DNA of 64,000 bases, taken from Corticium candelabrum. Taxonomy: Eukaryota > Porifera > Homoscleromorpha > Homosclerophorida > Plakinidae. The stretch is from NCBI RefSeq assembly GCF_963422355.1, contig NC_085095.1:305501-369500 (forward strand), written 5' to 3'. Positions within the stretch are counted from its first letter, which is position 1. Each line of letters starts with the position of its first letter. A program made the position numbers and the translations under genes. Of the stretch, positions 28,629 to 44,635 are shown one piece after another. The notes under the pieces are model-generated. The model saw only the letters and a program-made list of their open reading frames with translations, ran no database searches and had not been told where the DNA came from.

Positions 28629-31162
28629 TGGTGCAGTTATATCTCTTTCAAACAAAGACGTAAGGAACAATCTCCGTGCATGATTTTGTACAAAAGCGTG
28701 GCAAACTTCGTCTACTGGTACCCGCTCTTTGTAATGCATGGCGATAACTGCTAGGTCGGCAAGACGCTCTTCTGCCATGGTAGCTCTTGCATAAGTCTTT
28801 AGTCTCATCGGTAGAGAAAATGACCTCTCCGCCTCTGCACTTGTGATAGGCAGTGTACATGCTATCGATAACAGACGATGAACATTTGGATACATCTGAG
28901 AGTCACGGGCTCCCGAGGCCATGAGAAGGTTGTTGGGATGGCCTTCGTGCACTCTTGCCCTTTTTTCCTTCTTTCTTGCATTTCCTGGTATTTACCTTGC
29001 CATACTGACTGCTACCTTCTCACTTCACTTCTTAGAGACTTCGAGAATGGAAGATCGGTTTGCCAGTGCAACATTCCATCTACTCTTTCCATTGGGTCAA
29101 CATCAGAACGAACCAGAAGCGTAGGCACTAGACACAACAATGCTTGGATATTATCTTGATCACAATTAAATCGTTCGTGCAGCTGCAGAAGCAGGAAGTC
29201 TAGGAGGGGTATCGCAACAGATCGTTTGTAGTGCTCAGTCGGGCTCTGACTAGGTGTATTGTTTCAGTTTCGCTGTAAGTTCGTTTTTCTTGGAACAGAT
29301 TCAACCGATCCAACACTGTCTGCGAGTCGCAGAATATCAAAGCGGTTGTCTATATCTTGCCTTGTTGCCTCAATTCTTTCAGTTACTGAGTGAACCATTC
29401 CGTACGCAACAAAGATATCCTGGTCACGAGTCTGTAGTTTCGCTGCCAGGTCTCTCACTTCATCAAGAATGTTCTTAGTTATTGTAAATACTGCAACCGT
29501 TTGAAATGAACACAATGCAGCTTTAAGACCTTGTGCTTTAACTCTAGTGTCTCTATCCCAATTCCAACTTCCATCAGCAGATTCTGATTCTAAGTCTGGA
29601 TAATCTGGAGGGGACAAAATAGCGTCTAAGAAGGTAACAAGGGCTTCATACATTTCTAAAAGACGTCGAAGCACGTATGACGCTCTGTCCAACGCATTTT
29701 AGAGTCCCTGAAGTTTAGTGAGAGCTGATTCCGGCAGGTACATACTTACTGTTAGCTCAAACATGCGCTGCCTCTTCGGACTATGTTCCAAGAAAAGGAA
29801 ACATTCATTCATGACCTCGATGACGTTTTTTTACCTCTTGCACTTTACGAGAGGCAACTATATACAAACTAAGGCAATGGCAATAGCAGTGCGATACGTA
29901 TACAGGGCCAATGGACACTTCTCTTTGATCTTGGCTTGTACACCACTAATTCCGGATGACATCATGGACGGTCCATCATAAGCCTGTCCACGGATATTGG
30001 ATGGATCGAGAGACAATGACTCATGGGAAAGCAATTCCAGAATCTTCGAAGTTATTATAGACGGCACGCCGTGGCTCTTTGTAAGCACAAGAAACTGACA
30101 AAGCATTTCTGTATATGAGGATCTTCTGGAGCGGACAAGTCAACAAATCTCAAACAGACTCCAAGAATTTCCTGGCTGGCATGAGGATCGGTCACTTCAT
30201 CAGCTATAATTGTGAACGGTAAAAAATTTTCTCAGACGGGTTTTGTCAGGCGTTCCCTGATTTTGAAAGCGTAGATATTCAAGATTTCATTCTGAATAGT
30301 CTTGCTGGTATACTGAGCATTTTTCTGGCACTGAAGATGTCTTTGAAGGACGGCGTTTTTTGGATAGGAGACGTAGTGTGGCTATGAAGTTACCTCGGTT
30401 GACATTTTCATTAGAAAAATCAACTTTGTCGTCACGATGGCCTCGAAGAGGTAGGCCTTGCTTAGCTAGAAACTCAACAGCACTAACAATCTCCCTGAGA
30501 ACTGTTTTGTTTTCCTCTTGCTGATCGACTGCCTTCAACATTATTCGAGAATCTACTCTGGCTGAAGGATTTTCAAAATTCAACCTGAAAAAGGTCTGCT
30601 CGTAGAGCTGCACCATGATGCATGTCACTCTCTGCGTGGGGAACAAGGACACCGTTCTTTCCAAGAGCTTTTGTATACGGTCCATGGTAAGGCGATAAGG
30701 CCAAACGCCGGGCTTTGCACCCCTGGCGCCTTCTCTACCTGGCTGCTCAGGAAAGAGTATGCAGAACTTACAGATTCCTCCATCAAGGAGTTTGCTGTAC
30801 ACCAGCCAGGGAAACTTCTCCAGCCATGAGTGCTGAAAACTGACGGTCCAGCTTTTCTTATTCTTTGTCACTTGATAAAAGCGAAGGCGGAAAGAAGGAA
30901 AGGGTTTCCAATGTGATTGAAGAAACTGCATCTTCTTGCTGTCAGGCAATTCTTCATCTAGCTTCCTCGAGTGGAGCATAGAACCACTTGAGGCCTTTAC
31001 AAGGAATCCTAGATCAATCAGATTCCCCTCCGTATCACTAGAAGGAGCAGCGACATCCATATTGCTTGCCACACCTGTTGAAACCTTCTTGCGGCTTGGA
31101 TGCAAGACAGAAAGGCTTGACTCTGACGGATAGTTCTGTCTGCATCCTCCTGATTCAAACAT
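28629..31162 (-). pseudogene. Broken hAT transposase (TTF zinc finger, DUF4371, hAT dimerisation)
   Basis: In 5' to 3' order on the minus strand: 31162-30287 carries the TTF/BED-like region (WTVSFQHSWLEKFPWLVYS, GGICKFCILFPEQ) and VEFLAKQGLPLRGHRDD; 30106-29858 has SNIRGQAYDGPSMMSSGISG, the catalytic-core stretch; 29692-29264 has the helical insertion; 28952-28629 has the C-terminal dimerisation region (LSIACTLPITSAEAERSFS, ERLADLAVIAMHY). At least three frame changes separate these blocks, so the gene is dead. The family resembles ZMYM1-like hAT transposases. Confidence 0.85.
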
Positions 31163-31797
31163 TGCAATTTTGCAGGCGAACTATCCTTGTCTTGCCTCTC
31201 AAGAACTCTACCAGTTAAACACAGCTGGACCATTATTGATTAACACACGATATTATAAGATACTAGGATCCATGGCCCGTCCTTCGTACGGGCAAGATAC
31301 TGTAGTGTAAAGATAGGTCTGTGGACACGTTACGTGCAATCTTTGTTGCGAGGTCCCGGATGTACTGAATGAATTCGAATCTTGCTCTTCGCGCTTGTTT
31401 CGATAGAAATCGACACACTCCCCGTGTAGCGCTTGCTGCAGAAACGTGTAGGTTGGATTCGGTGCAAATGCAATCAGAATTTGGAGAGAGAGAAACGAAA
31501 GCGATAGAAGAGTAAGTTTCGTCGGCAAGAGATATTCGATTGCTCGAAGCTTTGGGAAGGACGACGATGCATACAGTCTACACAGGACTGGTATGGGCGT
31601 GTGTTCGAATGAACTGGAATGTGTAGCGTTTGCGTCGTCGAGAAATTTTACGCGTGGGTCGATCCCTCGAGAGGAGACCTGGTGCATAATTTTTTAATTC
31701 TTTTACGCAAACCTTCCCCTGTGCGTGCCGAGTGTGCGTGCCGATTTCGGTTCCGAACGGACAAAAGACGTGGCCACCAAACGCGAACACGAACACG

Positions 31798-31889
<92 letters not shown>

Positions 31890-31897
31890 ACACACAC
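31798..31897. repeat. (CA)n microsatellite
   Basis: About 100 bp of CA followed by CAGA units. It generates spurious His-Thr and Cys-Val frames. Confidence 0.98.
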
Positions 31898-32151
31898 AGA
31901 CAGACAGACAGACAATTTGAGCTTTATATATTAGATTGTCATGCAAATTCTTAAATTGTTGGCACGCTATTCAGAGAGTGAACTGCACGACAGCTTTACA
32001 GTGTAATACAGCATATAACCACTGAGTCAGACTCACTGTGACTGAGCCTTACTCTGACCAGGTACATACGCAGGCTTTGTTGGAACACACGGTAAGACAG
32101 ATCAATGCGTAGTTTGCCTATAAGCCTAAGCATAGGAACTTGCAGAGGCGC

Positions 32152-32974
32152 CAGCTGACGGATCTAGAGGGGTTTCCGGGGTTTCCGTGAAACCCTCTAA
32201 AATTCTATGTGACGTCATCACGCGGCGATGACCGCGTACCAGCAGTCGGACAGTACGAGTGAGTCGTACGGTACTCCTACTCTTTTTGCAGCCTACTAGG
32301 CGCGAACATCGGACACAAAGCACCAATTCAGCACATGGAAGAGCGTGCTGAACGGCTTCGCACGTCAGTTGACATCTTTGTTTGGCTGTTCTAGAAAGTC
32401 GTCGCTTGAAAGAAGCTAGCCCTTTCAGACTTCAAGTTGCCAAGACATTTAAGAAACGTTACGAAGGCTTCTTTCTGTAAAATCAAGGCATTTCAGGTTT
32501 GCAGCCAGGAAAAAAGGTGTGGCGGATACGGCTCTGTTTGAGCCGCACCTCCACTTTTCCGGGACGTGAAGGCTGAAAGGGCTAGTTGAAATCAAACCGT
32601 GGCTTTTTGGCCATCTCGAACACCACCACTTCGTTACTTCCTTGCAATGATAATGTTTCAAAGTAGATATTTTCCATCTCATGAAAATATATTTGATGGT
32701 CACAACATCACAATTTCATGAAACCATATATGTTGATCTATAGAAGCTTTTCTCGAAAGAAAAGAAAGAGCGGTAACATTTGTCTCTCTAGCGAAAGACA
32801 TGTAGGCTTGCAAAATCAATTCGAATTGTTCGGTACTGTAGATTCATTAATTAACGCATACTTCCGTTCTATGGTATAGATGATTAAATAGCTAATTTAT
32901 ATCTGGAGGCGTGGCTGATCCTAATCTTTGTGACGTCACGGAACCCCCATCCAAAAATCCTGAATCCGCCCCTG
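32152..32974. mobile_element. Possible short non-autonomous hAT-like element
   Basis: The left end CAGCTGACGGATCTAGAGGGG and the right end (reverse complement CAGGGGCGGATTCAGGAT) are alike, both have GTGACGTCA within about 65 bp of the end, and GGCGC abuts both sides. No ORF of interest. This is an alternative reading of the right end of the hAT remnant at 28361. Confidence 0.4.
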
Positions 32975-33533
32975 GGCGCCGGAGGGACACGTGCCACTTC
33001 ACTATTTGATTTTGATTTTCAAGTTTGATTTTGGCCATGTGTAGCTAATAACTAAACAGAAAGTATACTGTATGGCAGTGCCTCCTCAGTTGTAACAGTG
33101 TTTGATGCTTTCAGTCCTACGCCTCTAATCTACTATCGGTCTGCTGAGTCTGTTTCTGTTTAGATCGCTAGTTCTACGAGAAAACCATTCGCGAGTGTAA
33201 CGAGTCCTACTCACCTTTCGAACAAAGCAGGTATCATGACAAGCTGCAATGCCGGAGTTATGGATTCTGTAGATACGGCATGGAGAAAACTGCGCATAGG
33301 TAGTAAGCTGGTCACGTGAACCTGCAGTCACAGACTGATAACAAATACACTCTCTTCTATACGTGGGAGCAAATTTGAAATAATTACCATTAGTTCTAAA
33401 CATATCCAACAAAAGATATGATAATAGATTGATTATTTAGATATTGAGAAAGAAAGGTGGTCTTAGCCTGCCATCGCAAAGAATAGCTTCGGAGTCCCAG
33501 ACTGCCCAGCGCGAGCCGAACTCCAAGGCTAAC
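32975..33533. other. Spacer, nothing recognised
   Basis: No gene or repeat could be identified between the hAT-like right end and the foldback element. Confidence 0.4.
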
Positions 33534-34230
33534 TTCCCCATAAGTGTGAACTTTGAAAATCATCAATATCTCCGTTGTTTTTGGACTTTCGCGATGATCT
33601 CGGTATCGCTAGAAACCGCTAGGTCTGGCATTTCTGTTTATCAAATTATCTAAGCCCTTCTTACAAAGGAAACGGAAGGATAATACTTGTGCATATCAAA
33701 GAGAAACGGGTGGAGCAATGGTTATTATCCAATTATCTGTAAGACAACGGATCAGCAACTGGAACCATTTAAGATAATTGGTGTAACATGGTCCAACTGG
33801 AGCAGCTCTTAGTGCTCTAATGAGCACACCTGGTGTGACCTCTACTTCATTACTCACTTCCGAGTTTACACTTACGGGGAATAGACAGTAGTAGGTGTAG
33901 CTCACACGCTAACGAAATGTGATATCAGACGGTAAGAGCAATTGACTACTCAGTTACAAATGCATTAATGGAGAGCCAATAGCGACGGGCATTGCTATCA
34001 GCAGTTATCGTGAATACACGTGCTTGCTGATCCGTTGGTCTTACAAGATAATTGGATAATAGCCATTGCTCCACCCGTTTGTCTTTGATATGCACAAGTA
34101 CTATTTTTCCGTTTCCTCTATAGGAAGGGCTTCGATAATTTGATAAACAAAACGCCAGACCTAGCGGTTTCTAACGATACCGAGATCATAGCGAAAGTCA
34201 AAGATTTTCAAAGTTCACACTTATGGGGAA
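33534..34230. mobile_element. Foldback element with arms over 200 bp
   Basis: Arms 33534-33758 and 34024-34230 are reverse complements at roughly 90 percent by eye (TTCCCCATAAGTGTGAACTT against AAGTTCACACTTATGGGGAA; GGGTGGAGCAATGG against CCATTGCTCCACCC). The 265-bp centre has no gene and contains a partial direct copy of the arm end near 33866. It is a long-arm MITE or foldback transposon just upstream of EndoU-2. Confidence 0.85.
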
Positions 34231-34388
34231 CAGACAGTAGGGACAATTTTTATGTGGGAGTTTTCTCCGGACCTTCGTCAGATCCGCTCGTAGTTGCTGT
34301 TCCAAAGGCGCTTATTGGCAAGTAAAATGGCTAGAAGGTAATGAAACAGAATACGAAGTTTGCCGTCTATGTAAGACCGGTAAACATA

Positions 34389-37136
<2,748 letters not shown>

Positions 37137-37283
37137 TGGTATTGGTAGACACTATTGCAAGAAATGCGATATCAAACTGTGTGTCAAAATTGTAGCCTCG
37201 TGTACCAGACTTGCGCCTGTGCATCCGGGCCTTCACGTTTGTGGTTTGATTATCCGGGCAGCGTTCTCGACTGCCATAGAGGG

Positions 37284-40200
37284 ATGGCTGGTCTCATCAA
37301 GAAAAAGTTATTGAAGGAGCTAGCAAAGTAATACTAAGGGAGAAGTTGTAATAGATTAAATTAGTGATGTCTAGGCTTTTGTACGTGACCAATTTTTTTC
37401 GATCTTCTCCTAACTTCCGCTTATTTGTTCGTGCGCCGTCGCTGTAGATGATGTCTGTTGTGTAGATTCACGAAGAGTTTGAAACCAGAGCAAATTGAAC
37501 TTCACACGTTGAGAGGTGAAGGCGAACTGCGCGACTTGAAGTTGGACGAGCGCTTTCTGACTTCCTTGCTTGAGTTGCCATTATGGCTCCGTCTGACGGA
37601 ATGTACGTGTAACAGAGTGAAGTTGAAGGTTCATTGGGCACATCTTGGGAGCAAGCCAATTCACGTGGTGAGAGGATGGTGTCATGAGCTAGACAATTGA
37701 GATGGTGGCTGGTCACCAAAGTGCTTGTAATGGTTTACTGCAACTTGTTATTAATCTAGCATATCGACAAACTTGTCGTACAAATGGAAACTTGTGAAGG
37801 TGAAGACGAACGAATAAAAGCCGATCTGGGAAAACGGAGGTAGGAAAGTATGGTGTGGCCGTGTGCATAAATACACCGGCCAGCACACGTGGGTGCCACA
37901 GTATTAGCACGTTTGTATGTAGACATGCTCAATTGTAGTTTGAAGATTGTGTTAGAAAATTAATTAACGGCAGGATTTTGTTTCCATGGCAACAGTACAA
38001 AGTGGCACTGACCCACCGCTGATAGGGTATGGACAGGTGATTGAACTGTGACTTCTCAAATTGCTTGTATGGCGGTAAGAAGATCAGGATAGTTTGCTGC
38101 AACTATATGAAATGATTTGCTTTGTGTTGCTCATAGTCTGTTTATGACGTCATACTAGTAATATGTGAACGTCCGTCAAGCGTGATGTAATTTAGTGATG
38201 TAATATTAGCGTTAATATTAATGATATTAATGAGTGGCACCATTAGCTAAGTTACTATACGACACTAAACACTGCCACAACTCCATTCCTGAAACCTGCC
38301 AGAAGAGGCATGTGGTGTCAAGCAAGAGACTCGTAAATATCAGTATTCAGGAAAGATTATGATAATGTTTTGTATACTTTATCTCTAGATGGAATGTGAT
38401 AGATGAATGTTAGTAGGAGAAACAAGGAAAACTTGTTCCATGATTAGTATTGTTGTTTAGCTCTGGCAAATATGGATTCACTGCCAAAGTTATTGATGGA
38501 ATGCAAGTTACTATTAATTCAATAGCAATTAGTTTCCTGTCTCCTGGCTTTATTGCCAATGTGGAAGTGTCTCAGTTGGATGTTCACAGCACAAATCCTA
38601 ATTGGGTGGCTGATCAACTGAGCAAGACAAGGATTGCTCAGGAGAATATCAACATGATAACTACATTCAAACAAGTAGTGTGGCAGAATCTGAAAGTTGA
38701 GTTCTTGTCAACAAGAGCAGCTCATATGGATTCTAAAGTTAGTCCTTTAAGGCTTATTACAAGTCAGGGTAAGCTGCAGATTACAGTGAGGAAGAGACTG
38801 TCTGACTGTGGAGTCGAATGTGGTCGACTCAGTGTTGTCTTGGATGAATACTTGCTGTGGGTATTGACATTGTCTCAACTGAATGAGGCTGTGCTCTTTG
38901 CCCAAAAGCTGTTGGACATCAGTCAGTGTGCCACAGAACATGCCAAGAGAAACCACTCGTTTTATTCCGGAGCTGTTTCTTCAAAGGATGATTCACCTGT
39001 TCCTGTAAACAAAGAAGAGCCTTCGGCGTATCAGAAATTTCAGCATGTAGATTCATCAGTTCAGTATTCATGGTATATTAGAGAGACATCCCATCATCTT
39101 CGCCTTGGTTGTTTGCATGTACAGCTATATGATGACTCCAAGGCAAATCGTGCTTCAGAGGATGCATGCGGCTCTATGCAGTTATTATGCAATGGATTAT
39201 TTGTTGACTTTCATCCAAACCATCCGACTGTGTTACCTCGTTTACATTGGCCAACCAACAACAGACACACCGAGGAGAGGGCAGCGTGGGTTTTTTCACT
39301 TTTGAAGAAGCAAGCGGAAAAGATCAATGGTGTGTGTTGTTAGAAATGTCTGTTAATTTATTTTTGATGTTTATTTGTTGTAGCTACTTATAAGAAGCGT
39401 GTTAATTGGAAGCACTTGTTAGAATCATCATTTATACTCGGGTGTGGTGACTTTAACGTGCAATATTTTGCTACGGCTGAAGGTCAACGAACCCAGTCAC
39501 CATTTCTTTCTTCTGAGAATGTTATCCAGCAGTTGCCAAATAATGGAAGCTCATTTCAAGTTGACTATACAAAATACTTTTATGAAGCAAAGTGTTCACC
39601 TGATGGTCAGACATGTTGGTTGCTTTGTATATTTATAGTACATTATAATATATTTGCAATTGGTTGTTTAGTGCCTCGTCCTAACTGCTTTCTCAGTGCC
39701 AATCCTGTTCAGTTGAGAATCGATTCTGAAGTTTGTTTGTGGCTTGTGTCATTTTTCAAATCAATTTATGACACATTTTTAGAGAAAACTGACTTGGTAG
39801 GTATTTTTATGCTCTACTGTGGGGATTATGCAAACTTGTATTCTTATGTCTGTTGCAGAATGCTCAGCTCAGTGCTAGAGCGAGGAAGCGAAAAAACGAG
39901 GGAAAAGATGTTGCAGTTGATGTTCGGTGTGATTTCCTCCTTCCTACAGTATATGTTTTACATTGTTTTTTTTTGTGTACTGTCTTACTCTGTTTTGTGC
40001 AGATCAGCATTCCCTCAACATCAAGTGCAGTTTCAGGGTGCAAGTTGCCAGCTGCTGTACAGATACAAGGAGCAAAGATTACTGCAACTAACTGTTGTCA
40101 AAATGGCAACAGCGACACTGCTGTTGAAGATTTGATTACTACGTTAAAAGACTTTCGGGGAAATCTGTTTTGCGGTGACACATCTTCTGAATTTCCAAGC

Positions 40201-42618
40201 CACAAAGATGATTTAACACCTCTTCCAGAAATTGCTAGTAGAGAGATTGCCAGGAGTACAATAGTTTGGTCATTTACTGTTGATCAGTGTTGGGCTCAGT
40301 TTCTGCCTGTATCTAAAGAGGATGGTGAACAAGTCAGACCAGAATTGTTTCTTGGCTCTGTTCCTGTCAGTGCATGGCTTGCTATTCCATTTTCAAATGA
40401 AGGCAAAGATAGAAAGATGGAATTTGAGGCTAACATTTATGTCATTATCAAGATCACAGACCTTGTTCTGGCTCGATTAAATCATAGTGAGTATTTGTTT
40501 TTATATTCACTGCAGGAGTTGCTACAGAAGCTTTTGGTCGATGCTTCGGAGCTGCTTGTCAAAGAAGATGGTGAAAACAAGGAACAGAATGTGCTAATTG
40601 ACACGAAGGTATCCATAGTTGCATCTCTTCGTGATATCCACGTCTCCATTGTTCCACCACAGGAACAACTTCAGCGTGACTCACAGTCACAATGTTTGTA
40701 TGGTGTTGATAGTCGACAGTCACCTGCAGTGGAAGAGTCAACAAACAATGTAGAGAAGAACAACAACATGAAACAAGGACGTATGTCTTCTCTTGTAAAG
40801 GAAGGAAATAGGATAGGTGAAGTAGCTCAAGAATGTGATGTAGGTCCTTCTCAAGAGTCTAGTGATTCTGGTAATCACAGTGTTGCTCACAGTGTGTCTG
40901 CAGAGTGTAGTGCTAACATCTCAAAGGATGCCTGGACTGTGTCTCATTCCAGCTCAGATGTTCGGGTGGAATCCAATTTTCAGTCATCATCTGAGGTGTC
41001 GTCTTCTCTTCCTGTTCTTAGCCATGGTATTCAAGATGCCATCTGTACACCTGACAAGGTGCCTTCTGTTACAGTAACAAAGCCACAGCTAAGTGAGGAA
41101 AAAGATCTAGTGGCAGATTATGAAATCATTAATCCTTTTGAACTTGGATCATCTACTTCTCTCTCTAGTCAGGAATCAGCTATGAGTAGTGGTTCTGGCT
41201 TCTTTAGCGACTTGGGGCAGCTACAGAGCCATTCGACTACTGAATTTTCTAAACAAAAGGACTGTCAAATTGATTCGTATTTAGTTTTGCAGCAGCTGCC
41301 ATCATCCAATTTTTTTGCATCAGATGTTCCATTATCTGTATCGCGTACTCACAAAAATATTGATCAGACAGAAGTCTCAGAAGAGTTGAATGGTGGAAGT
41401 TTGCTATGTAAGAGTAATGAAGTACCGAACAATCATAAGTCGGAACCTGTTGTCTTGCCAACTGATGCTTCAGAAACAACTTACTACATAAGTGATGCTG
41501 CAGTACCATCAATGGAAGTTTCAAGCATTTTGTCAACTCAACATTCTAATAATTTGTTAGATACAGTGACAGTAGTGGAAGTTCGACTGAAAGAGACAGA
41601 GATTCACTGCCAAGTTGACAAACGAGGAACTGTGCTGAAAGTGAAGTCACCAGATTTTTGGTTGAAAGAAGATCAACTGAGTGCTCAATATCTTATGGAT
41701 CTTGAACACAAACGAAGACGGAGAGCTGTAGAGTTTGCTGTTAGTCCTAGTGAAGAGAAAGCACAGCTAGCTGTGCGCTTTCATGTACTTACTTGTGGCC
41801 AACAAGAAGCTGACTGCCTTGCTTGTGTAAAAGTAAATGGAATGAACGGTGAATTACAGCTTCCTACTGCACTTGCAATGGTTGATTTCATTGATGATGA
41901 AGTTATTCCTGTTCCTGCCATTTTGCCTCTTGATGTTCAGGTGGAAAACTCTCGATTTGCTGTTAGAATTCCAGAGTTTGATGCCAGCATGGCTTTGAAG
42001 TACTCTTCTCGTAACTTGACCTACTCACCAACTCCACTGGTTTTTCAAGTGGACAGTGTAAAGATAACACGTGGGACAGATGGAGCTTTTGTCATTAACA
42101 ATATTAGTCATGAACTAACAGACGGAAGTGAAGGAAAACGCAGCTCAAACGTTAGCAACAGAGGTGATACTCATGCAACTGGTGAGGAAAAGCATCATTG
42201 CAAATTGGTTGATGTTGAAACAACGACAGAATTACCATGTAGTGATGGTTGTAGTAGTGGTGAGAGGAAAACGCAAGGGGAAGAAAATAGACGCTCTCTA
42301 TTAGATGTTTCTCAAGGAACCAGCAACAGAGAACACGAATGGGTTGTGCAGGAGAACGATGCCTTGAAGCAGTCGTTGAAGCAGCTGTCAGATGAGGTGG
42401 CTGCTCTTAAACAGGTTGCTCAAGCGGCTCAATTGGGCAAGCAGGCTCTCTTGGAAACAATTTCAAGTCTGCAGGAACAGTGTAGTGAGGCAGACGAATA
42501 CACTAAACAACTGGAGAGTGAAATTCTAAGTCTAAAGTCTGTTTTGGTGGCTCAAGAGTTAGCTGCTGAAGGTGTGAGTGAGTCTCCACGTTGGCAAAGA
42601 CGCTCACCAGATAAGTAA
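37284..42618 (+). CDS. BLTP3: Bridge-like lipid transfer protein family member 3 (UHRF1BP1-like)
   Basis: A long rod-shaped lipid-transfer protein thought to bridge membranes, related to VPS13 and ATG2. Eight exons fit in phase: 37284-37327, 37466-37667, 37760-37839, 38461-39329, 39384-39605, 39672-39796, 39859-39948, 40003-42618, giving 1415 residues (human UHRF1BP1 about 1440). The chorein-like N-terminus is MAGLIKKKLLKELAKFTKSL, then LRGEGELRDLKLDE, LELPLWLRL, PIHVHIDKLVVQMETCE, YGFTAKVIDGMQVTINSI, TNPNWVAD, PLRLITSQGKLQI and NPVQLRIDSEVCLWL. NHSEYLFLYSLQELLQKL is also conserved, which argues against an intron at 40486. A Ser-rich disordered middle (about 620-980) and a C-terminal coiled coil (ENDALKQSLKQLSDEVAALK) follow. 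Exons 1-2 have a broken copy at 24995. The start codon lies 148 bp after EndoU-2. Confidence 0.93.
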
Positions 42619-44289
42619 ATGGAGTAGGCAACCTAGATTGTTGTTGTACAAAGTGCTATTGTATTCTAGATTGTATTTCTTGAAATTTATTGTTTTGTAT
42701 GCGTGTGTGATGATGTTTGTATAATATTGAGAGGTAAAGTTAGTTCCTTGACACCTTGTGTTATTGAAATAGTCGCTAGTACGCTGTAACTTTTTTTATT
42801 GAATAGAAATATTATGCTTTTGGTTTCTATTCACATGTATAGTATTTGTGAATTGGTATGTAATTATTATTGACTAGATACCTAATAGTTATATTCTTTT
42901 GATACTTTGTTTGTGAGGTGTTGGGTATAGAATGTGACAACAATTATGAGTGAATGTGATGATGGACTGAGTTGTCGATTTCGACAAATCTCATTTGACT
43001 AAACAGCCCAATACGAGATCCGCATATGCGACCACAGATGTTACAAATGTATTGGGTGCTTTGATGACTGCCTGCTTTTCTGGTTTGTCGTTTGAATAGG
43101 GTTACAGTGATATTGCTCAAATTGGTCAATGGCAGTTTTGCACGTCAATGTCCATAATGGCCTGTCAGTAGCTATTTTCTCCCAAAGCCGAGAATTAATG
43201 TTCCAAGAAGCCTAAGTGGCTCCTGCAAAGCATCAGAAAAGACTTGTTGATAGAGCTTATATGGCGGCTCTTGTTCATGCACCAATTCGCTACCCGTTAT
43301 GAGTATGAGCAAGACGTATCTCTGTTAACTTAATACTGTGTAGAATTTTAATCAGTGGTTTGGAAGATGTCGGTTAATTTGCAGAAACGGGTACGGTAAT
43401 TATTCTAATTGAGCATCCCTCTTACTGAAGCGCTATCTGTAGTTGTAATTATTTATTAAGCCCTAATTTAGAGCGTCTTTTTGGAAACAAAATTATTTTT
43501 AGAGGCCCTTAACTTAATTAATTAACTATTTCCAAGGTCTTGAGTGATTGCTTAAAATGGCGCCTCACTACTGTATCCTGTAACAGCTTTTACATGGTAA
43601 TTGAGGAACAGCTGCATGTATTTGAAGATGTGCACAGCACACTTTAGGGTGCACCAAACATGTTTTTCTTTTTTTCTAGTAGTGTAGTATCTTACATTTT
43701 ACAATGAGCCCTAGGACTCTAATTACCGAAGCTCCCTCCAAAAAAGTGGAGAGCCATTTAGATTGATAATTATTATTTAGAGGCGCTATAATTAGAATAA
43801 TTATGGTAGTGCTCTCGTATCTTGTAGTAGTGAAACGTGTTAATTAATTAATTTATATATACATGTTTACTGTTCTCATTAGTCGGCTGGTATCTCTGCT
43901 AACAAACTGAGCTACACTTATGACGGGTTGTTCAGTACACTGTACATGTACTGCACACATTCCTCTACATCCACTTAGGGCCACTATCTAGAGTGCTGGT
44001 GGGAACCAATTGCAACTACCAACTACTAATAACTGAATTTAGGTGTAGTTATTTAGACAACTAAGACAATTAGTTCCGGTCCGTGTAGGTTTTGTAACTC
44101 CAGCTGCATGGAAACTTACGTTCGTTTCTTGGAAACGAGGTGAAACATGCATGCATGCCATCTACCTCATCGTAATAAAGTTTACTGACATGGGATCGAA
44201 GTTGTAGACTGGCTACGAAAATGTACATGGACTGCTTGCTGTTGATCTGATACCTACTACTGCTATACCAACACCGGCGTAGCGTGGTG
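42619..44289. other. Intergenic region, no gene seen
   Basis: An AT-rich stretch of 1.7 kb downstream of BLTP3, presumably including its 3' UTR. No coding region, RNA gene or repeat family member was recognised. Confidence 0.5.
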
Positions 44290-44470
44290 CTCAAGTTTGG
44301 TGGGGTGCCAAGTTTGGTGGGGTGATCAAGTTTGGTGGGGTGATCAAGTTTGGTGGGGTGATCAAGTTTGGTGGGGTGATCAAGTTTGGTGGGGTGATCA
44401 AGTTTGGTGGGGTGATCAAGTTTGGTGGGGTGATCAAGTTTGGTGGGGTGATCAAGTTTGGTGGGGTGAT
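44290..44470. repeat. 18-bp minisatellite
   Basis: About ten near-perfect units of AAGTTTGGTGGGGTGATC. Because 18 is a multiple of three, all six frames stay open, giving false repeats such as VWWGDQ and HPTKLD. Confidence 0.97.
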
Positions 44471-44635
44471 CACATGTACATGCCCGTTTTTTACCTTTTG
44501 CTTCCACAGAATGAACATCCGCCATTGCCGGGACTGTGTGATGGACAAAGATTCGTCTCACTGTTTGGTAACCTGAGGGCAACATGCCGCTTTTGCTTGT
44601 CACGCTTGCAAAGATTGGGGAAGCTTAGCTCTTAC

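Larger units (their letters stand above)
28361..32974 (-). mobile_element. hAT-type DNA transposon remnant
   Basis: The left end CAGGCGCGGATCCAGGATTTTT and the right end, reverse complement CAGGGGCGGATTCAGGATTTTT, match hAT-style termini. Between them on the minus strand lie pieces of a TTF-zinc-finger/DUF4371-type hAT transposase (28629-31162). The right 1.7 kb has no coding and holds a CA microsatellite. The 8-bp flanks (AGACAAAG and GGCGCCGG) do not match, so the two ends may belong to different copies; a shorter element at about 32152-32974 could own the right end. Confidence 0.6.

Noticed and set aside
34140-34325. A short upstream EndoU-2 exon
   Set aside because: The frame is not kept in the paralogous left unit and its first half lies in the foldback arm.
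40486-40514. A 29-bp intron in BLTP3 exon 8 (GTGAGT ... CTGCAG)
   Set aside because: Removing 29 bp breaks the frame, and the reading-through residues HSEYLFLYSLQ resemble the human protein.
44290-44470. CRISPR-like array of short repeats (also the 21-bp units at 26753 and 27738)
   Set aside because: There are no unique spacers; units are directly abutting minisatellites or element arms in an animal genome.
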